NCBI RefSeq assembly: GCF_051257895.1
Contig: NZ_CP194331.1
Coordinates: 1,116,001-1,180,000, forward strand
Direction: 5' to 3'
DNA from: Gallionella straubiae
GTDB lineage: Bacteria; Pseudomonadota; Gammaproteobacteria; Burkholderiales; Gallionellaceae
DNA: 64,000 bases
The notes beneath the pieces are model-generated. The model worked only from the letters and a program-made list of their open reading frames with translations. It did not search any database and was not told where the DNA came from. A program made the translations under genes and the position numbers. Below are positions 1 through 7,722 of the stretch, piece by piece (position 1 is the first letter of the stretch; every line of letters starts with the position of its first letter).

Positions 1-401
1 TGCAGGGCGTGCTCGTCCAGCCCTTCGAGCAAGGCGACGCGGCGGCGCAGGCTCTCGGCGAAATCGATCTCCCCGCGCATCGCCGCCTCGGTGATCGCCG
101 CGACCTGCGGCTTGAGCCCGTGCATGCCGGCGATCTCGTCGATGCACTCGATGGTGATCAGCGTGGAGTCCATGTCCATCACCAGCAGCCCGAAATCGCC
201 CAGCGAGCGGCCGCGCGGCACGAAACCGTAATCCAGCTGGTGCTCGAAACAGTAGTGCGCAATCTCCGGATGCGACTGCGCTTCGGTCAGGCGGCAGACA
301 TGCCCGGCGACCTGCTCGCGCTGTCTGGCCTGTGACAGTTTGGACAAGTGATCCAGATGGATGGCGGCTATGGGGTGGATAGCCTGGACGATGAGGTTCA
401 T
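1..401 (-). CDS. serB: phosphoserine phosphatase SerB, N-terminal part (runs off the window)
   Basis: The reverse strand from the ATG at 401 reads open to the window edge, giving about 133 residues. SerB hydrolyses O-phosphoserine to serine, the last step of serine synthesis, in the cytosol. The HAD motif I is visible as VMDMDSTLI, with the predicted nucleophile Asp76 and general acid Asp78. It is followed by the family-typical IECIDEIA and the cap region ITEAAMRGEIDFAESLRRRV. The roughly 70 residues before the HAD motif match the N-terminal extension of proteobacterial SerB. Motifs II and III lie beyond the window. The gene is divergent from the pentapeptide protein, with about 140 bp between them. 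The identification is firm; only the 3' end is missing. Confidence 0.93.
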   Translation of the reverse strand, partial: MNLIVQAIHPIAAIHLDHLSKLSQARQREQVAGHVCRLTEAQSHPEIAHYCFEHQLDYGFVPRGRSLGDFGLLVMDMDSTLITIECIDEIAGMHGLKPQVAAITEAAMRGEIDFAESLRRRVALLEGLDEHAL

Positions 402-543
402 GGTTCGGTGATGTAAAAAGCGGTGCGGTTTTGCAGCGGCGATTATCCGTCATTTCGGCCGGATTTTCCCGCCCATCAAAAGACTAAAGGGTGCAGGCGC
501 GGTAAACTGTCGGAAGTTAACCATGAACCGAGGAAAGCCCCCC

Positions 544-1158
544 GTGAAAACTCTTGCCAGCTGTCTTGCCCTTACCGCCGCCCTGCTGTTCGCCTCCGTT
601 GCCGAAGCGCAGCAAACCGTCAACGGCTGCCTGATCAAACGCCGGACCACCTGCCCCGGCGCCAACCTCGCCGGTACTGACCTGACCAAATCCAATTTAT
701 CCAGCGCCGACCTGTCGGGCGCCAACCTCGCAGGCGCCAACCTGAGCTTCGACAAGATCGCCGACGCAAACCTGAGCAGGGCCAACCTGTCCGGCGCCAA
801 CCTCACCGGAACCGTCCTGACCGGGACTTATTTGAACAACGCGAATCTGTCGCGCGCCGTCCTGGACAAGGCTGACCTGTCGCAAGCCACCCTGACGGAC
901 GCCAACCTCAGGGAAGCAAGCCTTGCGGGCGCAAACCTGTCCATGGTCAACCTCAAGGGGGCCGACCTCACCGGCGCCAACGCCAGAGGCGCGGTGTTTG
1001 CGATGACGAGCCTGGTCAATGCCAACCTCACCCGCGCCGATCTCACCGAGGCAACGCTGATCGGTACCAACCTGGGCAGCACCATCCTGGAAGGTGCGAA
1101 ATTCTGCAGAACCACCATGCCGGACCGTAGCGTCAACAACAGCGGCTGCGCGAAGTAA
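544..1158 (+). CDS. secreted pentapeptide-repeat protein
   Basis: A protein of about 204 residues. I prefer the GTG start at 544 because GAGGAAAG lies 6-9 bases upstream of it; an in-frame ATG at 523 is the alternative. The first ~24 residues form a signal peptide (MKTLASCLALTAALLF, then a cleavage-like AEAQ). Nearly all the rest is tandem A(D/N)LxX pentapeptides (for example ANLAGTDLTKSNLSSADLS), which fold as a right-handed quadrilateral beta-helix. A cysteine pair (C..12..C) sits at the C-terminus and another near residue 35-48, so disulfides in the periplasm are possible. The role is unknown; such exported repeat proteins usually act as structural or binding surfaces. It converges with the REC-GGDEF-EAL gene 54 bp away. 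Confidence 0.85.
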   Translation: MKTLASCLALTAALLFASVAEAQQTVNGCLIKRRTTCPGANLAGTDLTKSNLSSADLSGANLAGANLSFDKIADANLSRANLSGANLTGTVLTGTYLNNANLSRAVLDKADLSQATLTDANLREASLAGANLSMVNLKGADLTGANARGAVFAMTSLVNANLTRADLTEATLIGTNLGSTILEGAKFCRTTMPDRSVNNSGCAK

Positions 1159-1212
1159 AGGCGCCGGCAGGCCTGCGGGAGCGGCAGGCACTGGCCGACC
1201 CGCACCGGAGCC

Positions 1213-2925
1213 CTATCCCTGGGCGTCACGCTCCAGCAGGCGCGCCAGTTCGCTGGCCTCCATCGGCTCGCCGTAAAAATAACCCTGGACTTCATCGCAG
1301 CCGTTGAGCTTCAGGAAGTCGGCCTGCATCTGGGTTTCCACGCCTTCGGCGATCACCTTCAGCTTCAGGCTGCGCCCCATCCCGATGATCGCCATGACGA
1401 TGCCGTCGTCGTTGATGCACCCCTTGCAATCCCTCACAAACGACCTGTCGATTTTCAACTTGTCGATGGGGAAGCGCTTCAGGTAGCTGAGCGACGAATA
1501 CCCCGTGCCGAAATCGTCGATCGCGATCTGGATGCCCATTGCACGCAATTCGTCGAGGATGGCGATGACCATCTCCTCGGCGTGCATCGCGATATTTTCC
1601 GTAATCTCCAGTTCCAGGCATCCGGGATTCAGCCCGGTCTCCTTCAGCGCATCCCCGACAACACCGGCAAGCCCCGGCTGCCGGAACTGCATCGCCGAGA
1701 GGTTGACGGCAACGCGGATGGGCGGCAGCCCCGCATCCTGCCATCGCCTGTTCTGGGCGCATGCCGTGCGCAACACCCATTCGCCGACGGCGACGATCAG
1801 GCCGGTCTCCTCCAGCAGGTGAACGAACTCGGCGGGCGGGACCATGCCCAGTTCCGGATGCCGCCAGCGGATCAGCGCCTCCGCCCCGACAATCCGGCCG
1901 CTGAACAGGTCGAACTGGGGCTGGTAGTGGAGCACGAACTGTTCTTTTTCCAGCGCGTGGTAAAGGGCGGTCTCCATGGTCAGGCATCCTTTTCCGCGGG
2001 TGCCCATTTCCGGCCTGTATGCCTGGTAGCTGCTGCCTCCATCCGCCTTTGCGCTGTAGAGCGCGGACTCCGCATTCCTGAACAGCTCGTCCCACTTCCT
2101 GCCGTCCCTCGGGTAGAAGCTCACTCCCACGCTTGCCTTGACGAACAGTTCCTGCCCGTCGACCCGGAACACTCCGTCCATGCATTGGTGGATCGCGGCC
2201 GCGAGTTCCGAGGCCTGCGCCTCACCGTCCAGATACGGCACGACGGCGACAAACCTGTCGGCGCCGAGCCGCGCGATGAAATCGTCTTCTCCGAACGCCA
2301 TGCGCAGGCGCCCGGCCGAGTCGAGAAGCACCTTGTCGCCGGCTATCACGCCCAGCGTATTGATGATCTTCCGGAAACGGTTGAGGTCGATCAGGAAAAC
2401 GGCGAACGGATTGCCTGCCGGGTGCAGCGTCATCGACCTGAGGTGCCTGAACAGGTGCTCGCAGTTCGGCAACCCGGTCAAACCGTCGAAATGCGATGCA
2501 CGGTAGAAATCTTCCTGTATCTCCTGCAGCTCGGCCTGCATCGCCGCCTGAAGGAGTTCCCGCTCGACGGCCGGCGCCAGCCGCGACAGGTTGTCCTTGT
2601 GAATGAAATCCCTCGCGCCATGGCGCATCACCTCCGCCGCCACCTCATCCGTCATCAGCCCGGAAACGATGATGAAAGGCGTATCCCTGAATGTTTTCCG
2701 CACGATGCGCAGGGCCGACATCGAGTCCAGCGCGGGCAGGTTATGGTCGCAGATCACGACATCCCAGGGTTTTAGCTCCAGCACGGCCCTGAGCCTCTCC
2801 TCGGTATCGACGCGTTGATGCTCGACCGTGAATCCGCCCCCGGTCAGTTCGTTGCGGATCAGCTCGAAGTCGTCTTCGGAATCCTCTATCGCCAGAACAC
2901 GCAGCATTTTCTCCATCGCACTCAC
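1213..2925 (-). CDS. response regulator with degenerate GGDEF and intact EAL domain (c-di-GMP phosphodiesterase)
   Basis: A protein of 570 residues with the order REC (about 8-125), GGDEF (about 150-310), EAL (about 325-565). The receiver has the acidic pair EDSEDD and the phospho-acceptor in VVICDHNLP. The diguanylate cyclase signature is broken: the active-site loop reads GADRF, so cyclase activity is unlikely. The EAL domain keeps its metal and catalytic residues: EALIRW, VNLS, EITEN, DDFGTGYSSL, KLKIDRSF, EGVET and QGYFYG. I therefore predict a phosphorylation-controlled c-di-GMP hydrolase. It starts just after cheB (13 bp gap) and is the last gene of the chemotaxis locus, which suggests that chemotactic signalling lowers c-di-GMP. 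An ATG three codons in (MEKMLRV) is an alternative start. Confidence 0.9.
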   Translation of the reverse strand: MSAMEKMLRVLAIEDSEDDFELIRNELTGGGFTVEHQRVDTEERLRAVLELKPWDVVICDHNLPALDSMSALRIVRKTFRDTPFIIVSGLMTDEVAAEVMRHGARDFIHKDNLSRLAPAVERELLQAAMQAELQEIQEDFYRASHFDGLTGLPNCEHLFRHLRSMTLHPAGNPFAVFLIDLNRFRKIINTLGVIAGDKVLLDSAGRLRMAFGEDDFIARLGADRFVAVVPYLDGEAQASELAAAIHQCMDGVFRVDGQELFVKASVGVSFYPRDGRKWDELFRNAESALYSAKADGGSSYQAYRPEMGTRGKGCLTMETALYHALEKEQFVLHYQPQFDLFSGRIVGAEALIRWRHPELGMVPPAEFVHLLEETGLIVAVGEWVLRTACAQNRRWQDAGLPPIRVAVNLSAMQFRQPGLAGVVGDALKETGLNPGCLELEITENIAMHAEEMVIAILDELRAMGIQIAIDDFGTGYSSLSYLKRFPIDKLKIDRSFVRDCKGCINDDGIVMAIIGMGRSLKLKVIAEGVETQMQADFLKLNGCDEVQGYFYGEPMEASELARLLERDAQG

Positions 2926-2938
2926 ACTTGCCTCCCTG

Positions 2939-4012
2939 CTATCGGTTCAACCCTGCAATCGCCCCGGCGATTGCGCCGAGCGGCAGGGTCTTGATGACCG
3001 CGCCCCGCTTGGCCGCTTCCTTGGGCATGCCGTACACCACGCATGTCTGTTCGTCCTGCGCGATCGTCAGCGCGCCCTCGTTGCGCATTTCGAGCAGCCC
3101 CGCCGCGCCGTCGTCGCCCATGCCGGTCATGATGATGCCCAGCGCATTCTTGCCCGCGCACTTGGCCACCGAGCGGAACAGCACATCCACCGAGGGGCGG
3201 TGGCGGCTCACCGGCGGCCCGTCCACGATATCGACGTGGTACTGCGCCCCGTTGCGCTTCAGCAGCATGTGCCTGCCGCCCGGCGCGATCAGCGCCCGCC
3301 CCGGCAGCACCCGGTCTCCGCTCCTGGCCTCGCGCACCTCGATCCGGCACAGCTCGTTGAGCCGCGCCGCGAATGCGCCGGTGAATTTTTCCGGCATGTG
3401 CTGCACGATGACGATGCCTGGGCATACCTGCGGCAGCGCGGTGAGTACCGCCTCCAGCGCCTGGGTGCCGCCGGTGGAGGTGCCGATCGCCACCACGCGC
3501 TCGGTGGTTTCCGCCATGGCGTGCGTCGCGGCGGAAAGGATCGCATCGGCGGATAGTTTGGGCGGCGGAGCAATTCCCGCCGCCGGCGCGGATGGCACCA
3601 GCTTGCGCGGGTTGGCATGCGCCGCAGCCTTGATCGTGCTGACCAGGTCGTCCGAGGAATTTTCCAGGAACTTCTTCAATCCCACCTTGGGCTTGGTGAC
3701 GATGCTGAATGCGCCCGCCTCCAGCGCCTGCATGGTGGTTGCAGCGCCCTTCTCTGTCAGCGTGGAGCAGATCACCACCGGCGTCGGGCGCTCGGCCATG
3801 ATCTTTTTCAGGAAGGTGATACCGTCCATGCGCGGCATCTCCACGTCCAGCACGATCACATCCGGCCAGCGTGCGCGCATCTTCTCCATGGCGAATACCG
3901 GGTCGGAAGCCGCACCGATGAGCTCGATGCCCGGCTCCTCCGCAAGCGCGGCGGACAGCACCTGGCGCACCACGGCGGAATCGTCGACGATCAAAACCTT
4001 TATTGCGAACAT
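2939..4012 (-). CDS. cheB: CheB, chemoreceptor glutamate methylesterase / response regulator
   Basis: A 357-residue protein of normal CheB length. The N-terminal receiver domain carries VDDSAVVRQ and the phospho-Asp in VIVLDVEMPRMDG. A linker leads to the methylesterase domain with the catalytic Ser in GTSTGGTQAL, His in VQHMPEKFTGAFA and Asp in MTGMGDDGA. The enzyme removes methyl groups from receptor glutamates and so resets chemoreceptor sensitivity. Its start overlaps the end of cheD by 13 bp, which indicates translational coupling in the order cheR-cheD-cheB. Confidence 0.97.
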   Translation of the reverse strand: MFAIKVLIVDDSAVVRQVLSAALAEEPGIELIGAASDPVFAMEKMRARWPDVIVLDVEMPRMDGITFLKKIMAERPTPVVICSTLTEKGAATTMQALEAGAFSIVTKPKVGLKKFLENSSDDLVSTIKAAAHANPRKLVPSAPAAGIAPPPKLSADAILSAATHAMAETTERVVAIGTSTGGTQALEAVLTALPQVCPGIVIVQHMPEKFTGAFAARLNELCRIEVREARSGDRVLPGRALIAPGGRHMLLKRNGAQYHVDIVDGPPVSRHRPSVDVLFRSVAKCAGKNALGIIMTGMGDDGAAGLLEMRNEGALTIAQDEQTCVVYGMPKEAAKRGAVIKTLPLGAIAGAIAGLNR

Positions 4013-4521
4013 AACATTCCATTCTTGTTAGCGCCGCTTGCCGGAGGCTGATGGCGCACCCAGACATGGCCGCTCCAGATGTCGAAAAATATGTTGCGGT
4101 GCCCGGCCCCGCCCAGGTGTTCGGCACAGGACGAAAAACCATGCCGTTTCACCAGGATCCGCGCCATCTCGACGTTCTTCGCGCCTACGTGGTCGTCCCT
4201 GACCGCCTGATGCGCGGAAAACATGTGCCCGCCGCCGAACAGCTTGACCTGGTACTCGCCGGGCCGGGTAGCGGCCTTGCCTATTTCGCGCAGCATCAGC
4301 TCCATCGCCTCGTCGGCATAGCGCCCATCCAGCGCACTGCGTTTCCCGGCAGGGTGCCTGGGCAACATGTAGTGGCACATCCCCCCCAGCAGCAGATCGG
4401 GATGCCACATCGTGATCGCGACGCAGGAGCCAAGCAGCGTGCGGATGCGCGTATCGCGTTCGCCGAAATAAATTTCGCCCGGCTGCAGGAATATCTCGAT
4501 GACATGCGCCGGTTTCTTCAT
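4000..4521 (-). CDS. cheD: CheD, chemoreceptor glutamine deamidase
   Basis: A 173-residue protein. The CheD core is plain: LQPGEIYFGERDTRIRTLLG, then the active-site Cys in GSCVAITMW and the active-site His in GGMCHYMLPRH. A GGGHMF motif and a LGGAGHRNIFFDI segment follow. CheD deamidates specific glutamines on receptors so they become methylation sites. Its ATG shares one base with the TGA of cheR, and its end overlaps cheB, so the three adaptation enzymes are made together. The last ~20 residues (GHVWVRHQPPASGANK) are a small variable tail. Confidence 0.96.
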   Translation of the reverse strand: MKKPAHVIEIFLQPGEIYFGERDTRIRTLLGSCVAITMWHPDLLLGGMCHYMLPRHPAGKRSALDGRYADEAMELMLREIGKAATRPGEYQVKLFGGGHMFSAHQAVRDDHVGAKNVEMARILVKRHGFSSCAEHLGGAGHRNIFFDIWSGHVWVRHQPPASGANKNGMLCSQ

Positions 4522-5387
4522 CAGCCCGGTTTCCGGTACACCGAGGGCACGACCATCTGCATGGTATCCGTCACGCCGTTCAGGCTCTCGGAATGCCCCA
4601 CGAGGAAATACCCGCCGGGGCGCAGCAGCGGCAGCAGCCGCGACACCACCTGGCGCTTGGTTTCCTGGTCGAAATAGATCATCACGTTGCGCAGGAATAT
4701 CGCGTCGAACTCGCCCAGCTTGCCCGGCGTATCGGTCAGGTTGTGCTGCATGAACCGCACCCGATCGCGCAAAGACTGCTCGACCAGCAGCGTGCCGTCA
4801 TACTCGCCGACTCCCTTGAGGCAATAGCGGTTCAAATAGGCTTTGGGAATTTCCGGCACGCGCGCAATCGGAAACAGCCCGCTGCGCGCCTTTTCCAGGA
4901 CGCGCGCGCTGATGTCCGAGGCCACCACTTCCCAGGGTTCGCTGCCCAGCAGTTCGTCCAGCAGCATCGCGATGCTGTAGGGCTCCTCCCCGCTGGAACA
5001 GGCAGCGCTCCAGATGCGCAGCCCCTTCCCGGCCTTGCGCGCCGGAACGATGCGCTGGCGCAGGAAATCGAAATGCTTCGGCTCGCGGAAGAAATGCGTC
5101 TCGTTGGTCGTCAGCGAATCCACCGCAACCTGCAGTTCGGCCTTGCCATGCGCCGAGGTGATGAGGCGGAAGTAGTCGCCGTAACTCACGAGATTGTGAT
5201 GCTTCAGCCGCTTCGCCAGCCGGCTGGAGACCAGTTGCCTCTTGGCAGGGGACATGCTGATGCCCGCAATGCGGTAGATCAGGTCGCGAAACTGCGCAAA
5301 CTCCTGGTCGTGCAGCGCAACATTGGCATCCAGTGGATTTCCGCCATGCCCGTGCGCCGGTTTTAGATGTCCTGCCGTTTTGTGCAT
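4521..5387 (-). CDS. cheR: CheR, chemotaxis protein methyltransferase
   Basis: A 288-residue protein from the ATG at 5387, chosen because AGGAGGAAGA stands directly in front of it; the open frame continues upstream but has no family similarity there. The N-terminal helical domain includes YRIAGISMSPAKRQLVSSRL. The SAM-binding domain shows NETHFFREPKHF, WSAACSSGEEPYSIAMLL and FLRNVMIYFD. The enzyme transfers methyl groups from S-adenosylmethionine to receptor glutamates. The start context in MHKTAGHLKPAHGHGG is longer than usual and histidine-rich. It is followed without a gap by cheD. Confidence 0.96.
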   Translation of the reverse strand: MHKTAGHLKPAHGHGGNPLDANVALHDQEFAQFRDLIYRIAGISMSPAKRQLVSSRLAKRLKHHNLVSYGDYFRLITSAHGKAELQVAVDSLTTNETHFFREPKHFDFLRQRIVPARKAGKGLRIWSAACSSGEEPYSIAMLLDELLGSEPWEVVASDISARVLEKARSGLFPIARVPEIPKAYLNRYCLKGVGEYDGTLLVEQSLRDRVRFMQHNLTDTPGKLGEFDAIFLRNVMIYFDQETKRQVVSRLLPLLRPGGYFLVGHSESLNGVTDTMQMVVPSVYRKPG

Positions 5388-5416
5388 TCTTCCTCCTGTT
5401 CGTATCGGTACGCCGG

Positions 5417-5722
5417 TCAGCCCGCGTTCCCCCCGCGCATGTCGATCAGCCGCCTCGCCTCGTCGCTGAGCGACCTGACCCTCAAGTCCAGCAGGATGTC
5501 TCCCGCAGCAAACACCACCTCGCCTACCTCGGCCTGCAGGCCCGCCACGGCGGGCGGCTGCTGGTCGTTCGGCGGAGGAACGATGACCTGCAGATCGCAC
5601 GCCATCCCGGCCGGCAAGGCATGTTCTCCGCGCAGCACCGCGCGGCTCGCGGAAACCTCCACCGCCCTGGTGGAGAACCGCCTGCCATCGCCCGATTCGA
5701 CAAGTACCCGCCAATAACGCAT
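5417..5722 (-). CDS. small PilZ-like protein
   Basis: A 101-residue protein. The pattern of short strands and the SASRAVLRGEHALPAGMACDL segment followed by LQVIVPPP resemble the beta-barrel of PilZ domains, in which the D/NxSxxG motif is replaced here by VSASRAVLRG. The first arginine cluster of canonical c-di-GMP binders is represented only by GDGRRFSTR. Ligand binding is therefore uncertain. It lies 29 bp before cheR and 80 bp after a receptor gene, on the same strand. Small PilZ-like proteins are common in beta- and gammaproteobacterial chemotaxis loci. I infer an adapter that links c-di-GMP to receptors or to methylation. Confidence 0.55.
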   Translation of the reverse strand: MRYWRVLVESGDGRRFSTRAVEVSASRAVLRGEHALPAGMACDLQVIVPPPNDQQPPAVAGLQAEVGEVVFAAGDILLDLRVRSLSDEARRLIDMRGGNAG

Positions 5723-5802
5723 TTCACAAAAACCGGTAAGGATGTGCCGGGAAATGCAGTTTTTCTATCCGCCGGACCGGGACCCGGCCTGCATCCCCGG
5801 CT

Positions 5803-7680
5803 TCACGCGGCCACCTTGAAGAACGTCATCAGGTTCTGCAGCTGCATCGCCTGGCCGCTCATCTCCTCCGCCGTCGCCGCCAGCTCCTCGCTGCTCGATG
5901 CGTTCTGCTGGGTGATCTGGTTGAGTTGCTCCATCGCGGTGTTGACCTGGCCGACTCCCGCCGATTGTTCTTCCGACGCCGCGGCAATCTCCTGCACCAG
6001 ATCGGATGTCTTGCTGATCGCCGGAACGATTTCATTCAGCAGCTTGCCTGCGCTTTCGGCCTTCTCTACGCTGCCGCTGGCGAGTTCGCCGATTTCCTGC
6101 GCCGCGACCTGGCTGCGCTCCGCAAGCTTCCTGACTTCGGCTGCAACCACCGCGAAGCCCTTGCCGTGTTCCCCGGCACGCGCCGCTTCGATCGCGGCGT
6201 TCAGCGCCAGCAGGTTGGTCTGATAGGCGATGTCGTCGATGATGCCGATCTTGCCCGCGATCTGTTTCATCGCACCCACGGTCTGCGTCACCGCTTCGCC
6301 GCCCGCAACCGCCTGTTTGGCCGCCGTCGATGCCATGCCGTCCGTGACCTTGGCGTTTTCGGTGTTCTGGTTGATCGAGGCGGACATCTGTTCGACCGAG
6401 GCCGAGGTCTCTTCCACGCTCGCCGCCTGCTCCGAGGTCGCCTGGCTCATGCTCTGCGCCGTCGCCGAGACTTCTTCCGACGCGCTCGACAGCGCATCCG
6501 CCGAACTCCTCACTTCGCCGATGATGCCGGAGAGCTTTTCCACCATGCCCTTGGTTGCGAACAGCATGCTGCCGGTATCGCTATCCCTGGTTTGCACCTG
6601 CACCGTCAGGTCGCCATTGGCAATACGAGCCATCACTTCCGCCGCATAGGCTGGCTCGCCGCCCAGCTGGCGGAGAAGATCGCGCGCGATCAGAATGCCG
6701 GCCAAGCTGGCGACAAGCAGCGCAATCAGGGTAATGGCCAGATAGAGCAGCAAGGCATTACGAGCCTCTTCGGCGTGTTCGGTGGCATGCTCGTCGAGAT
6801 ACACGCTCATCTTGTCTTCCGCCGCCTTCAGCAAGTTGAGTTTCTGGGTGATTGTGCCAAGCCACTTGGCAGGATCGACACCGAAATTACCTTCTACCGC
6901 CTTGTCCAGTGCAATTTTTTGCATCGCATCCACTTCGCTGGCGATACTGCTCTTCTCGACATCCTGGTAAAGGCGCTTCATTTCCTCCGCCCCGTAATCC
7001 TGGAATGCCCTGAAATGCATATTCTGCTCTGTCAATATTGCCAGCAACCTGGGGTAATTCTCACGATCGAACTGGTTGGCCGCAAATATCGGATTGAGTG
7101 TTGCGCGTGCACGGCCCGTCATTTCCTTGCCTTCCAGGAAATGCATAAAAGCAGTGGTCTGCATCAGTATTTCGGAATTATTGCTGGCAAACACCGTGTG
7201 CTGGACGATCTCGATGAGCAGGGAAATGGTGCCGGTGTAGTAGACATAGCTTTCCTTGGGCGTGAATCTGAGAGTGCTGATGGATTCCCTGGCTTGAGCA
7301 AGCTTGGCCAGCTCGGCATCGGCAGCCTTGACCACGGCATTCATCCCACTGGCCGCTACCGTTCCGGAAGCCTGCTCAAGAAACGCCTTGAATTCGGCCA
7401 GCGCCTTGTCCGTAATCTGCCGCTGCGCTTTCAGCTCGGCCGAAAATTTCTCGCCCTTCGACGACAGAAACCCGGCAGTTAGCCCGCGTTCGGTCTGATA
7501 CTCATGAATGACCGCACTCGTCTTGTTGGTCAGATCGATTAGAATTTTCAGCTCCGCCATGTTGTTCATGGTGCTGTACTTTTCCAGCAGCACATTCACG
7601 GAATAAAACAACAGCCCAAGCAGCGCCGGCAGCAACATCAACATCAGCTTTGCCCTGAAAGATAATTTTGTGACACTCAT
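5803..7680 (-). CDS. methyl-accepting chemotaxis protein with NIT-type sensor domain (MCP1)
   Basis: A 625-residue transmembrane receptor. Order: TM1 (about 12-30), a helical periplasmic domain (about 35-305), TM2 (about 310-330), HAMP (about 332-385) and the cytoplasmic signalling domain. The periplasmic part carries TERGLTAGFLSSKGEKFSAE, the hallmark of the NIT (nitrate/nitrite-sensing) family. The tip of the signalling hairpin is intact (IDDIAYQTNLLALNAAIEAA). No NWETF-type tail for CheR/CheB docking is seen; the end is LMTFFKVAA. GGAGAG precedes the ATG. The signalling region is nearly identical in DNA to those of the next three receptors. Nitrate/nitrite as ligand is only a family-based suggestion. 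Confidence 0.93.
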   Translation of the reverse strand: MSVTKLSFRAKLMLMLLPALLGLLFYSVNVLLEKYSTMNNMAELKILIDLTNKTSAVIHEYQTERGLTAGFLSSKGEKFSAELKAQRQITDKALAEFKAFLEQASGTVAASGMNAVVKAADAELAKLAQARESISTLRFTPKESYVYYTGTISLLIEIVQHTVFASNNSEILMQTTAFMHFLEGKEMTGRARATLNPIFAANQFDRENYPRLLAILTEQNMHFRAFQDYGAEEMKRLYQDVEKSSIASEVDAMQKIALDKAVEGNFGVDPAKWLGTITQKLNLLKAAEDKMSVYLDEHATEHAEEARNALLLYLAITLIALLVASLAGILIARDLLRQLGGEPAYAAEVMARIANGDLTVQVQTRDSDTGSMLFATKGMVEKLSGIIGEVRSSADALSSASEEVSATAQSMSQATSEQAASVEETSASVEQMSASINQNTENAKVTDGMASTAAKQAVAGGEAVTQTVGAMKQIAGKIGIIDDIAYQTNLLALNAAIEAARAGEHGKGFAVVAAEVRKLAERSQVAAQEIGELASGSVEKAESAGKLLNEIVPAISKTSDLVQEIAAASEEQSAGVGQVNTAMEQLNQITQQNASSSEELAATAEEMSGQAMQLQNLMTFFKVAA

Positions 7681-7722
7681 TTCAACTCTCTCCTAAGTTA
7701 TTTCTCGTTTTTGATTTTTGAT

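Noticed and set aside
5926..7482. Long open frames on the plus strand opposite the chemoreceptor genes (also near 10050-11261 and 12025-13557)
   Set aside because: They mirror conserved receptor codons, have His/Arg-rich shadow composition, recur identically because the receptor DNA recurs, and match no family.
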